Positions 1 to 4,947 of a stretch of 5,182 nt of DNA are shown here, in pieces. Below the pieces are notes generated by a model. It was given only the letters and a program-made list of their open reading frames with translations, did not search any database and was not told the origin of the DNA. Source of the DNA: an uncultured Desulfuromonadales bacterium (GTDB taxonomy: Bacteria > Desulfobacterota > Desulfuromonadia > Desulfuromonadales > Geopsychrobacteraceae); NCBI GenBank assembly GCA_945788205.1, contig CALZLE010000514.1:1-5182 (forward strand), read 5' to 3'. Position 1 is the stretch's first letter. Each line of letters opens with the position of its first letter. The position numbers were made by a program, and so were the translations under genes.

Positions 1-536
1 AACAGCAGAAAATTCGCCTCGCCACAGCCTGGCTTGGGGGCTGCTCCGGCTGTCACATGAGCTTTCTCGATCTGGACGAACTGCTGATCGACCTGGTTGA
101 GAAAGTCGACATTGTCTATGGTCCGCTGGTCGACACCAAAGAGTTTCCGCAAGATGTCGACATCTGCCTGGTAGAAGGCGCCGTCACCAATGTCGAGAAC
201 CTGGAGCTGGCGCGCTCGATCCGCAATAACAGCAAGATGGTAATCAGCTTTGGCGACTGTGCGGTCACCGGTAACGTTACCAGCATGCGCAATCGGATTC
301 CAATCGAAGACCTGCTGACTGCGGTCTATCACGAAGCGCAGGCACCAATCGGAGCCGAATCACTCAAAGATCTACCTGCCCTGCTGAAAAAAGCTTTGCC
401 CTTGCATCAGGTGATTCAAGTCGATGTCTATCTACCCGGCTGCCCTCCGGCACCGGATCGAATTGTCGAAACAGTTACAGCGTTGCTCGAAGGTCGCAAA
501 GTTGTTCTTGAACCAGGAATGCGCACCTTCGGTTAG
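1..536 (+). CDS. hoxY: NiFe hydrogenase small subunit, HoxY-like (5' end outside window)
   Basis: This is the small, electron-transferring subunit of a bidirectional NAD(P)-linked NiFe hydrogenase. It passes electrons between the NiFe site of HoxH and the diaphorase module through one proximal FeS cluster, in the cytoplasm. The frame is open from position 3, before the first ATG at 57. That ATG lies inside the family signature WLGGCSGCHMSFLD, so it is not the start; the true start is upstream of the window and only a few residues should be missing. Four cluster cysteines are visible: two in GCSGC (codons 42-44 and 51-53), one in GDCAVTG (258-260) and one in PGCPPAPDR (441-443). The visible length of 177 codons, with no extra C-terminal ferredoxin-like cysteines, fits short HoxY-type subunits rather than the longer MvhG or periplasmic types. 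No Tat signal is visible. The stop lies 11 nt before hoxH, so the two are co-transcribed. Group 3d assignment rests on family knowledge of these motifs. Confidence 0.93.
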   Translation, partial: QQKIRLATAWLGGCSGCHMSFLDLDELLIDLVEKVDIVYGPLVDTKEFPQDVDICLVEGAVTNVENLELARSIRNNSKMVISFGDCAVTGNVTSMRNRIPIEDLLTAVYHEAQAPIGAESLKDLPALLKKALPLHQVIQVDVYLPGCPPAPDRIVETVTALLEGRKVVLEPGMRTFG

Positions 537-547
537 CAGGAGATTGC

Positions 548-1975
548 ATGTCAAAGAAAGTTACCATAGAACCGATCACCCGGATCGAAGGCCACGCCAA
601 AATAAGTATATTTCTGGATGATGCCGGCAAAGTTGCCGATGCCAAGTTCCACGTCACAGAGTTTCGCGGTTTTGAGAAGTTCTGTATCGGCCGCAGTTTC
701 TGGGAAATGCCAGGGATCACCGCCCGCGTTTGTGGTATCTGCCCCGTCAGCCACTTAATGGCGTCGAGCAAAGCCGGCGACATGATCCTCGGCGTACGGA
801 CCCCGGCACCAGCAGTCGCCCTGCGGAGACTGATGAATTACGGGCAGATGGTGCAAAGCCATGCCCTCAGCTTCTTTCTCCTCTCCGGTCCCGACCTGAT
901 TTTGGGCATGGATTCCGATCCTGCGCAGCGCAACCTCACCGGGTTGATTGCCGAGCACCCGGAACTGGCGCGCGCCGGCATCCGCCTGCGTGGTTTCGGC
1001 CAACAACTGATCCGCACCCTCGGCGACCGCAGCATTCACCCTTCGTGGGCGGTCCCAGGCGGGGTACGTAAATCACTCTCGAGCGAACAACGCGCCGAAA
1101 TCCTCAAACAGCTCCCGGAAATGTACGCCACTGTCGATCTTGGCCTCGATCTGATGAAGGATGTCTTGGATAAGTTTGCTGACGAAATTGACGCATACGG
1201 AGATTTCCCCAGCCTTTTTCTCGGATTGGTCAGTGAAGATGGCGGGCTGGAGCATTACGACGGCAAGCTACGTGTGATAGACAGCAACGGCAAGATTCTC
1301 GAAGACAAGGTCGATCCAGAGGATTATCAATCGCTGATCGCCGAAGCGGAAGAACCTTGGAGTTATTTGAAGTTTCCCTACTACAAACCTCTCGGCGCAG
1401 AGCAAGGTCTCTATCGCGTTGGCCCTCTGGCACGTCTGAACCTCTGCGACTTTGCCGGAACCCCAAAAGCCGACCGCGAACTACGCCAGTTCCGCCATTA
1501 CGGCGGCAAAGGCAAACCGGTCAGCGGCAGTTTCTACTACCACTACGCCCGACTGATTGAAATTCTTCACTCTCTGGAACGGATCGAAGAGATCCTCGCA
1601 GATGAAATTCTTATCGACCACCACATCCGCAGTCGAGCAGACGTCAACCAGAATATTGGCATCGGTGTCAGTGAAGCGCCACGCGGGACCTTATTCCATC
1701 ACTACAAGGTCGACGACAATGGTCTCCTCGAAGACGTCAATATGATCATCGCAACTGGCCAAAACAATCTGGCAATGAACCGTACCGTCAAACAGATTGC
1801 CGAACGCTTTATCAGCAGTAAAAAACTTGACCAGGGTCTACTCAACCGGGTCGAGCACGGCATTCGTGCCTTTGATCCTTGCCTGAGTTGCTCAACCCAC
1901 CAGGTCGGCCAGATATCGTTAGAACCAAAACTGTTATCAACCACTGGAGAGCTACTGGATCACGTCATCAGATAG
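548..1975 (+). CDS. hoxH: NiFe hydrogenase large subunit, HoxH-like
   Basis: This is the catalytic large subunit that splits or forms H2 at a NiFe(CN)2CO centre. The 475-residue length is typical of HoxH. The N-terminal RIEGHAKI motif (residues 12-19) is present. The first metal-binding motif is RVCGICPVSH, with Cys62, Cys65 and His69. The second is DPCLSCSTH near the C-terminus, with Cys445, Cys448 and His451. All four nickel-ligating cysteines are therefore intact. After His451 follow 24 residues (QVGQISLEP...), the length expected for the peptide removed by a HoxW-type endopeptidase once nickel is inserted; mature protein would be about 451 residues. An AGGAG ribosome binding site at 538-542, five bases before the ATG, supports the start. 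It follows hoxY as the second gene of the unit and is the last, because an intrinsic terminator follows at once. No protease or hyp gene is in the window. Confidence 0.95.
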   Translation: MSKKVTIEPITRIEGHAKISIFLDDAGKVADAKFHVTEFRGFEKFCIGRSFWEMPGITARVCGICPVSHLMASSKAGDMILGVRTPAPAVALRRLMNYGQMVQSHALSFFLLSGPDLILGMDSDPAQRNLTGLIAEHPELARAGIRLRGFGQQLIRTLGDRSIHPSWAVPGGVRKSLSSEQRAEILKQLPEMYATVDLGLDLMKDVLDKFADEIDAYGDFPSLFLGLVSEDGGLEHYDGKLRVIDSNGKILEDKVDPEDYQSLIAEAEEPWSYLKFPYYKPLGAEQGLYRVGPLARLNLCDFAGTPKADRELRQFRHYGGKGKPVSGSFYYHYARLIEILHSLERIEEILADEILIDHHIRSRADVNQNIGIGVSEAPRGTLFHHYKVDDNGLLEDVNMIIATGQNNLAMNRTVKQIAERFISSKKLDQGLLNRVEHGIRAFDPCLSCSTHQVGQISLEPKLLSTTGELLDHVIR

Positions 1976-1978
1976 CAT

Positions 1979-2018
1979 AAAAAAAGAGGGCTGATTAAAT
2001 ATCAGTCCTCTTTTTAAA
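1979..2018. terminator. Bidirectional intrinsic terminator between hoxH and the convergent operon
   Basis: A 15-bp stem pairs 1981-1995 with 2001-2015 around the loop TAAAT, with one G-T wobble. On the plus strand the right arm ends in TTTTT directly after a GC-containing stem, and on the minus strand the run of seven A at 1979-1985 becomes the T-tract. It starts 3 nt after the hoxH stop and lies 8 nt past the end of the DUF3106-like gene on the other strand, so it probably ends transcription from both sides. Confidence 0.9.
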
Positions 2019-2025
2019 TCCTCTA

Positions 2026-2691
2026 TCAGCGCCCGCCACCGGAACCACCACCGGAACCACCACCGGAACCACCACCGGAACCACCACCGGAACCACCACC
2101 GGAACCACCACCGGAACCACCACTCCCGAATCCTCCCATCTGACTCCCTTTTGATCCGAGTGAGTTTTCTTGATGGCCTCGGGATTGCACACCCTTTTGA
2201 GGTGAGGTCAATTGTGAAGATGTTTTATGCATCCGCTCACGCAATTGACGCTTTTTTTCCGGTTCAACTTTTTTCCAACGCTCTTTAAGCCGCTTTCTGG
2301 TTTCTGGTGGAAGAGATAAATATTTATTGTTAACCGAACGAAGCTTTGCCTGCTGCTCAGGGTCAAGGCTCTTATAATATTCATAACGATCACGAACTTT
2401 TTGCTGCTGCTGTGGGCTCAGTTGTTGCCATTGTTGAAAACGTTGCTTTGCCTGCACCCGTTTCTCTGGCGGCATTGCCAACCAGCGCTGCGCACCTTTT
2501 TGCAAATTCTGCTGTTTTTGCGGCGACAGTAGATCCCAGCTTTTGGCATAAGACTTCAATAGCTGCTGTTGTTCGGAACTCATCTCGGAAAACTGTCCTG
2601 CCGCGACAAAACCGACTCCTTCACTAAACAGGCTAACAAAAGTGGCCACACAGAGTGCTAAGCCGATTTTCCAGGAGAATTTATTCTTCAT
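2026..2691 (-). CDS. Exported DUF3106-like protein with (GGGS)n C-terminal tail
   Basis: The protein has 221 residues from the ATG at 2691. An AGGAG site seven bases upstream supports this start; the frame extends farther upstream, but only into the preceding gene. Residues 1-31 look like a Sec signal peptide (MKNKFSWK, then a hydrophobic stretch ending FVAA before GQ), so the product should be periplasmic or secreted. Residues about 51-153 form five to six imperfect units of about 18 residues of the type L-[SDP]-P-E-x-[QR]-x-x-L-[KR]-x-[RW]-[YW], rich in Gln, Lys, Arg, Trp and Tyr and probably helical. This matches my memory of DUF3106 proteins encoded beside ECF sigma factors. The tail from about residue 186 is Gly/Ser only, ending in repeated GGGS and a terminal GGGR. 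It is the last gene of the sigma operon and overlaps its upstream neighbour by 11 nt. Function is unknown; an envelope role or a binding scaffold is a guess. Confidence 0.82.
   Translation of the reverse strand: MKNKFSWKIGLALCVATFVSLFSEGVGFVAAGQFSEMSSEQQQLLKSYAKSWDLLSPQKQQNLQKGAQRWLAMPPEKRVQAKQRFQQWQQLSPQQQQKVRDRYEYYKSLDPEQQAKLRSVNNKYLSLPPETRKRLKERWKKVEPEKKRQLRERMHKTSSQLTSPQKGVQSRGHQENSLGSKGSQMGGFGSGGSGGGSGGGSGGGSGGGSGGGSGGGSGGGR
2029..2124. repeat. 12-bp tandem repeat array encoding GGGS units
   Basis: On the plus strand the unit GGAACCACCACC occurs six times without change from 2041 to 2112. A seventh copy at 2113-2124 differs by one base (final C to T). A diverged, partly matching unit lies at 2029-2040 and encodes the terminal GGGR. 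On the coding (minus) strand each unit encodes GGGS. Because the unit is a multiple of three, copy-number change by slippage would alter tail length without shifting the frame. Confidence 0.95.
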
Positions 2692-2947
2692 TCTCTTTCT
2701 CCTGTTCTTTTGTGTGTTGGAATTCTTTATCATCCATCGCCAATAGCTCAAAGGGGTCAATACCACCGTTTTTTTCATCATCGAACGCGCCCAAAAAATC
2801 AAGCAGCTCTGGACTCGGCTGCTCTTGCACACTGGTCTCCTGTGCCAACGAAACCTTTGGCAGAAACAGGACCAGACTGAGGAGCAATATGCTCAGAGAG
2901 CTTTTTCTCAGCCTCCAGAATTTCGGACAACCATTCATAAAACTCAA
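2681..2947 (-). CDS. Small exported or membrane-anchored protein with EF-hand-like loop
   Basis: The protein has 88 residues from a TTG at 2947, or 85 from the ATG at 2938. I prefer the TTG because AGGAAG sits just upstream of it, while the ATG has that site about 12 bases away. The N-terminus has a basic segment (WRLRKSS, residues 11-17), then a hydrophobic core (residues 18-30) and SLA before QE, a good signal peptide or anchor. The remaining ~50 residues are acidic and hydrophilic. They include the loop DDEKNGGIDPFE (residues 56-67), which has D, E, N, G, I, D and E at EF-hand positions 1, 3, 5, 6, 8, 9 and 12. The start lies about 149 nt inside the preceding gene in another frame, and the end overlaps the DUF3106-like gene by 11 nt, implying translational coupling. 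I recall similar short proteins beside such sigma factors but know no function. Confidence 0.72.
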   Translation of the reverse strand: MSFMNGCPKFWRLRKSSLSILLLSLVLFLPKVSLAQETSVQEQPSPELLDFLGAFDDEKNGGIDPFELLAMDDKEFQHTKEQEKENEE

Positions 2948-3248
2948 TATCTTCCTGGTAGAATTCGAGTGCTTCTGGAGCCGTTAAAACACTCAATTCT
3001 TCAAGCTCAGGCACAACAACGGGATTGAGCGTTGCCACTGGCCAGTTCAGCATTAAAACAAAGAGAATCAAGGCAGCTGCGGGGACTGAGGCCCAGTACA
3101 GCAAGCGAGGTCTCCTGCTCCGCTGACGATCGATAGCCAGCTGCCTTGCCTGAGTCAATCTGGATTGCGTCGCCGTATCCAGTTCATCAAGCGATTGATC
3201 CAATACCTGGCGTACATTTTCGATCAATTTATCATCTTTTTTCATCAT
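2799..3248 (-). CDS. Single-pass membrane protein, putative anti-sigma factor (DUF3619-like position)
   Basis: The product has 149 residues from the ATG at 3248, which overlaps the sigma-factor stop in an ATGA arrangement; a GGGGA site lies nine bases before it. The frame also offers a TTG two codons upstream and another ATG one codon downstream. Residues about 1-46 form a charged, helical, probably cytoplasmic domain (LIENVRQVLDQSLDELD...). One membrane segment follows at about residues 49-69 (LLYWASVPAAALILF...), preceded by RSRRPR, which predicts an N-in topology. The segment after it contains EALEFYQEDIEFYEWLSE, an aromatic and acidic stretch I associate with the DUF3619-like proteins that follow such sigma factors. 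The Ala/Gly-rich last ~50 residues share DNA with the next gene and may be unconstrained. Anti-sigma function is inferred from position and topology; no zinc-binding ZAS motif (HxxxCxxC) is present. Confidence 0.75.
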   Translation of the reverse strand: MMKKDDKLIENVRQVLDQSLDELDTATQSRLTQARQLAIDRQRSRRPRLLYWASVPAAALILFVLMLNWPVATLNPVVVPELEELSVLTAPEALEFYQEDIEFYEWLSEILEAEKKLSEHIAPQSGPVSAKGFVGTGDQCARAAESRAA

Positions 3249-3760
3249 GGCCAATGATCCCCAAGTTTTTCCCGCAACTTCGACAGGGCACGGGAATAAT
3301 GCGTCTTAACTGAGCCCTCTGAGCACCCCATAACCTGCGAGGTTTCTGTCACACTTAACTCTTCCCAACTACGCAGTAAAAATACCTGTTGCTGGCGAAA
3401 AGAGAGTTCCTTCAATGCGTCTTCAAGCTCTGCAAAAGCCCCATCGACCTTCAGTCGATGTTCCGGGCCCTGCTCACTCGGATCGGCAATTTTCTGTAGC
3501 GGGTCTTCCTCACTCTCGTCATCGGACAGCCAACTGAACCACCGTGAGCGGACAGTCCGTTTGCGTTGAAAATCCTTTATCTGATTGTGCAAAATCCGAT
3601 AGAAGAGTGCCTTTAGCTCTCCTTCAGGCTTATCAGCATATTTAGCAACCAACTTGATCATGCTTTCCTGAACCAGATCGAGCGCATCCTCTGGTTGACC
3701 AGTGCCGATCAAGGCGATTCGATATGCTTGTTTTTCAACTGATTTGAGAAAAGCGTCCAT
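3245..3760 (-). CDS. ECF-type RNA polymerase sigma factor
   Basis: This 171-residue protein has the two-domain layout of extracytoplasmic-function sigma factors. Region 2 spans about residues 10-68 and carries DALDLVQESMIKL (residues 25-37), the helix that contacts core polymerase, then ALFYRILHNQIKDFQRKR, the -10 recognition and melting part. An acidic linker (SDDESEEDP, residues 79-87) follows. Region 4 spans about residues 112-166, with LSFRQQQVFLLR and the helix-turn-helix VTETSQVMGCSEGSVKTHYSRAL, which binds the -35 element. The ATG at 3760 has no strong Shine-Dalgarno sequence, so translation may be weak or controlled. It heads a four-gene minus-strand operon and its stop overlaps the next start by 4 nt. 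I did not find a convincing ECF promoter (GGAAC at -35) upstream, so autoregulation is not shown by the sequence. Confidence 0.92.
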   Translation of the reverse strand: MDAFLKSVEKQAYRIALIGTGQPEDALDLVQESMIKLVAKYADKPEGELKALFYRILHNQIKDFQRKRTVRSRWFSWLSDDESEEDPLQKIADPSEQGPEHRLKVDGAFAELEDALKELSFRQQQVFLLRSWEELSVTETSQVMGCSEGSVKTHYSRALSKLREKLGDHWP

Positions 3761-3787
3761 ACGACTAAGCTCAAAGGCAACGATCCA

Positions 3788-3804
3788 GTCGGCAATCTTC
3801 CGAC
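3788..3804. promoter_or_regulatory. Short dyad GTCGG-N7-CCGAC before the sigma gene
   Basis: GTCGG at 3788-3792 and CCGAC at 3800-3804 form a perfect 5-bp inverted repeat around CAATCTT. It lies 28 nt upstream of the sigma ATG on the minus strand, within the likely 5' untranslated region. It could be a protein site or a small mRNA hairpin. No strong Shine-Dalgarno sequence is present nearby. Confidence 0.3.
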
Positions 3805-3866
3805 CGCAAAAGAATCAAACTCAAAAATCAGACAGCCGACTTATCTTTACTGCTGCCTTTTGTCGC

Positions 3867-3886
3867 TCTCGTATTGAAGAACGAGA
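3867..3886. promoter_or_regulatory. Dyad TCTCGT-N8-ACGAGA upstream of the sigma gene
   Basis: TCTCGT at 3867-3872 and ACGAGA at 3881-3886 form a perfect 6-bp inverted repeat separated by ATTGAAGA. With an eight-base centre it could be a dimeric regulator site or an RNA hairpin in the leader. No family assignment is possible. Confidence 0.3.
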
Positions 3887-3893
3887 CACGAAA

Positions 3894-3925
3894 GTATCGG
3901 TTGACAAATAATTGCCGACCGATAC
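3894..3925. promoter_or_regulatory. 8-bp dyad GTATCGGT-N16-ACCGATAC, candidate operator
   Basis: GTATCGGT at 3894-3901 and ACCGATAC at 3918-3925 are perfect inverted repeats separated by 16 bases. They flank the -10 of the candidate sigma-operon promoter on the minus strand: one half-site lies in the promoter spacer and the other near the predicted transcription start. That placement suits a repressor or activator site, but the binding protein is unknown and the role is inference. Confidence 0.4.
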
Positions 3926-3936
3926 GAAATCATCAA
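3908..3936 (-). promoter_or_regulatory. Candidate sigma-70-type promoter for the ECF sigma operon
   Basis: Read on the minus strand, TTGATG (3936-3931) matches four of six bases of the -35 consensus. AATTAT (3913-3908) matches four of six of the -10, and the spacer is exactly 17 bp. The start of transcription would fall near 3901, leaving a leader of about 140 nt before the sigma ATG. The match is moderate and rests on inspection only. Confidence 0.35.
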
Positions 3937-3954
3937 GACAGAAAAAAGGCAACA

Positions 3955-3996
3955 AAAAGAAAAGCGGGCTATCATTTGAAAATGACAGCCCGCTTT
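3955..3996 (-). terminator. Intrinsic terminator downstream of dfx
   Basis: AAAGCGGGCT at 3961-3970 pairs with AGCCCGCTTT at 3987-3996. Inside it, TCATTT pairs with AAATGA after one A-C mismatch, closing on a two-base centre that would open to a slightly larger loop. On the minus strand the stem is followed by a T-rich run (TTTTCTTTTT). It lies 29 nt past the dfx stop and separates dfx from the sigma operon. Confidence 0.88.
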
Positions 3997-4024
3997 GTTG
4001 ACACTGTTGAAGTTGGTCTCTTTA

Positions 4025-4405
4025 CTAAGCCTTAGCAGCCCAGTGACCGTGTAAATTGCAATATTCCCGTGCAGTCACCGTTGTCGCGGAAAGGTTAAAT
4101 GTCGCCTCAGGTGTTTCGCCCGGTTGCAGATACTGGCGGTAAACCTTGCCGTCAGCAACTAATTCAACCCACTCAATATAATGGGCGTCTTCCATCGGAT
4201 GAGCGACGCTACCAACTTTAACAGTGATCGTCCCATCACCCATTTCGATGACCGGCACATGCTTTTCTGTGGCGGCATCAGTGGTGTTCTCGGCCAGCAG
4301 ATCCATATTTTTCCCACAACAGACCAGGGCTCCAGGACCGGCGTGCATAACTTCAACAATATTTCCGCAGATGGAACACTTATAAACCTCGAGTTGCTTG
4401 GACAT
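4025..4405 (-). CDS. dfx: Desulfoferrodoxin (superoxide reductase, two-iron class)
   Basis: This cytoplasmic enzyme reduces superoxide to hydrogen peroxide without making O2. It is common in anaerobes and takes electrons from rubredoxin-like donors. The protein has 126 residues, the family's usual length. The N-terminal desulforedoxin domain has the FeS4 ligands Cys10, Cys13, Cys29 and Cys30 (YKCSICG...VCCGKNM). The C-terminal domain has the active-site ligands His49, His69, His75, Cys116 and His119 (EKHVP, HPMEDAHYIEW, CNLHGHW), plus the catalytic Glu47-Lys48 pair. All expected residues are present. A GGAGG site nine bases before the ATG at 4405 fixes the start, although the frame stays open for 49 codons farther upstream to a GTG at 4552 with no ribosome binding site. 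It is followed by its own terminator and appears monocistronic. Also called rbo in the literature. Confidence 0.96.
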   Translation of the reverse strand: MSKQLEVYKCSICGNIVEVMHAGPGALVCCGKNMDLLAENTTDAATEKHVPVIEMGDGTITVKVGSVAHPMEDAHYIEWVELVADGKVYRQYLQPGETPEATFNLSATTVTAREYCNLHGHWAAKA

Positions 4406-4588
4406 CGGCAGATTCCTCCCTTTCAATTTGATCGTTGCCCGGAAACCAAAGGCGGCTTTGATCAATCCGGACCGGGCCAGCACCGAACAGATCGACTCCA
4501 CAAAATCAATAACCGCAACGGTAATGTTAGCAGCTTTCCGAATAAATTTCACGCGGCAGAATTTAATATTTTTAAAATGACTTTTTTA
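4406..4588. other. Divergent intergenic region between dfx and the 6S RNA promoter
   Basis: This stretch must hold the dfx promoter, but I cannot pick one with confidence on the minus strand. The A/T-rich run at about 4560-4588 lies directly upstream of the 6S -35 hexamer, where an UP element would be expected. The same run contains an imperfect palindrome, ATTTAATATTTTTAAAAT, at 4561-4578. No gene is supported here apart from the unlikely in-frame extension of dfx. Confidence 0.5.
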
Positions 4589-4617
4589 CTGACCGCAGCC
4601 ACCACTTTATTTATAAT
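4589..4617 (+). promoter_or_regulatory. Sigma-70 promoter of the 6S RNA gene
   Basis: A perfect TATAAT lies at 4612-4617. CTGACC at 4589-4594, with four of six -35 consensus bases including the TGAC core, lies 17 bp upstream. The A/T-rich tract before the -35 may act as an UP element, as is common for abundant stable RNAs. Transcription should begin at about 4624, roughly ten bases before the closing stem of the RNA. Confidence 0.75.
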
Positions 4618-4623
4618 AGCAGC

Positions 4624-4825
4624 AAGCTTGAAATGACTCTCTGCCCTGCAGGTGAGGTCAGAACGTCCACTCGGAATAGCAACATTTCGGGATCGATTCA
4701 GAGGCTCGGTGAGCCAGCCCACCCTAGAGTGGGACGCCTAATGGGCCTACAAATGATCCCCCCTCATTGGCACTCGATGTGAGTCCAATGACCCACGGCA
4801 GCGTGGAGAGTCGTAGAGCTGAGCG
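4624..4825 (+). ncRNA. ssrS: 6S RNA (regulator of housekeeping RNA polymerase)
   Basis: The RNA has no open frame but folds well by hand. A closing stem pairs GACTCTCTGCC (4635-4645) with GGCA (4797-4800) and GAGAGTC (4806-4812). A second stem pairs 4652-4660 with 4789-4796 (one bulged A). A long 5' single strand (about 4661-4688) then faces a hairpin on the 3' side (CATTGG 4765-4770 with CCAATG 4785-4790, whose last two bases compete with the second stem). An apical arm closes through 4689-4698 with 4752-4760. This is the 6S layout of closing stem, central bubble with a 3'-side hairpin, and apical arm. In the apical arm, GGTGAGC, a hairpin and GCCTAA resemble my recollection of the E. coli sequence. 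The roughly 180-nt core (4635-4812) matches the usual length. 6S RNA binds sigma-70 holoenzyme as an open-promoter mimic. The 5' end is inferred from the promoter; the 3' end is uncertain, probably near the closing stem after processing. Confidence 0.72.
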
Positions 4826-4855
4826 AGGCACCTGTACTGGGTGCCTTTTCTTTTT
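4826..4855 (+). terminator. Intrinsic terminator of the 6S RNA transcript
   Basis: AGGCACC (4826-4832) and GGTGCCT (4840-4846) form a perfect 7-bp stem with the loop TGTACTG, followed by TTTTCTTTTT. It lies 14 nt after the closing stem of the RNA and would separate it from the downstream TraB-family gene. Confidence 0.9.
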
Positions 4856-4947
4856 CGTTCCATGCCCTAAAACTGTGGCTCACCCCCCATCGGTATGTTA
4901 GACTTGCGCGCTGTTCTGCTCAATTTTTATTGGAGGGTTCACCCCTG

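Larger units (their letters stand above)
3761..3954. other. Non-coding intergenic region upstream of the sigma operon
   Basis: No plausible gene lies here. The stretch between the dfx terminator and the sigma start holds three inverted repeats (3788-3804, 3867-3886 and 3894-3925) and a candidate sigma-70 promoter for the sigma operon. The pentamer CCGAC occurs at 3800, 3836 and 3915. TCGGCAAT at 3789-3796 reappears inverted as ATTGCCGA at 3911-3918. Confidence 0.6.

Noticed and set aside
57..59. ATG at 57 as the start of the hydrogenase small-subunit gene
   Set aside because: It is the Met inside the conserved GCSGCHMSFLD motif; the frame continues upstream to the window edge and contains the first cluster cysteines.
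2029..2124. CRISPR array
   Set aside because: The 12-bp units are contiguous with no spacers and encode a Gly-Ser tail in frame.
1995..2192. Minus-strand open frame with VVVP repeats
   Set aside because: It is only the alternative-frame reading of the 12-bp repeat array inside the DUF3106-like gene.
2692..2832. N-terminal 47-residue extension of the DUF3106-like protein
   Set aside because: It lies within the preceding gene in another frame, while the ATG at 2691 has a good ribosome binding site and begins a clear signal peptide.
3901..3996. Possible plus-strand small RNA starting from the perfect TTGACA at 3901-3906 and ending at the hairpin 3961-3996
   Set aside because: No good -10 lies at the right distance (best is three of six matches) and the plus-strand side of the hairpin has only a short T run.
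4181..4636. 151-codon plus-strand open frame opposite dfx
   Set aside because: It is a shadow of dfx and its upstream region, with no family motif and a run into the 6S promoter and RNA.
4624..4855. Metabolite riboswitch controlling the TraB-family gene
   Set aside because: I could not match the conserved cores of cobalamin, c-di-GMP, Moco or Mn riboswitches. The closing stem, bubble layout and GGTGAGC/GCCTAA motifs fit 6S RNA better.
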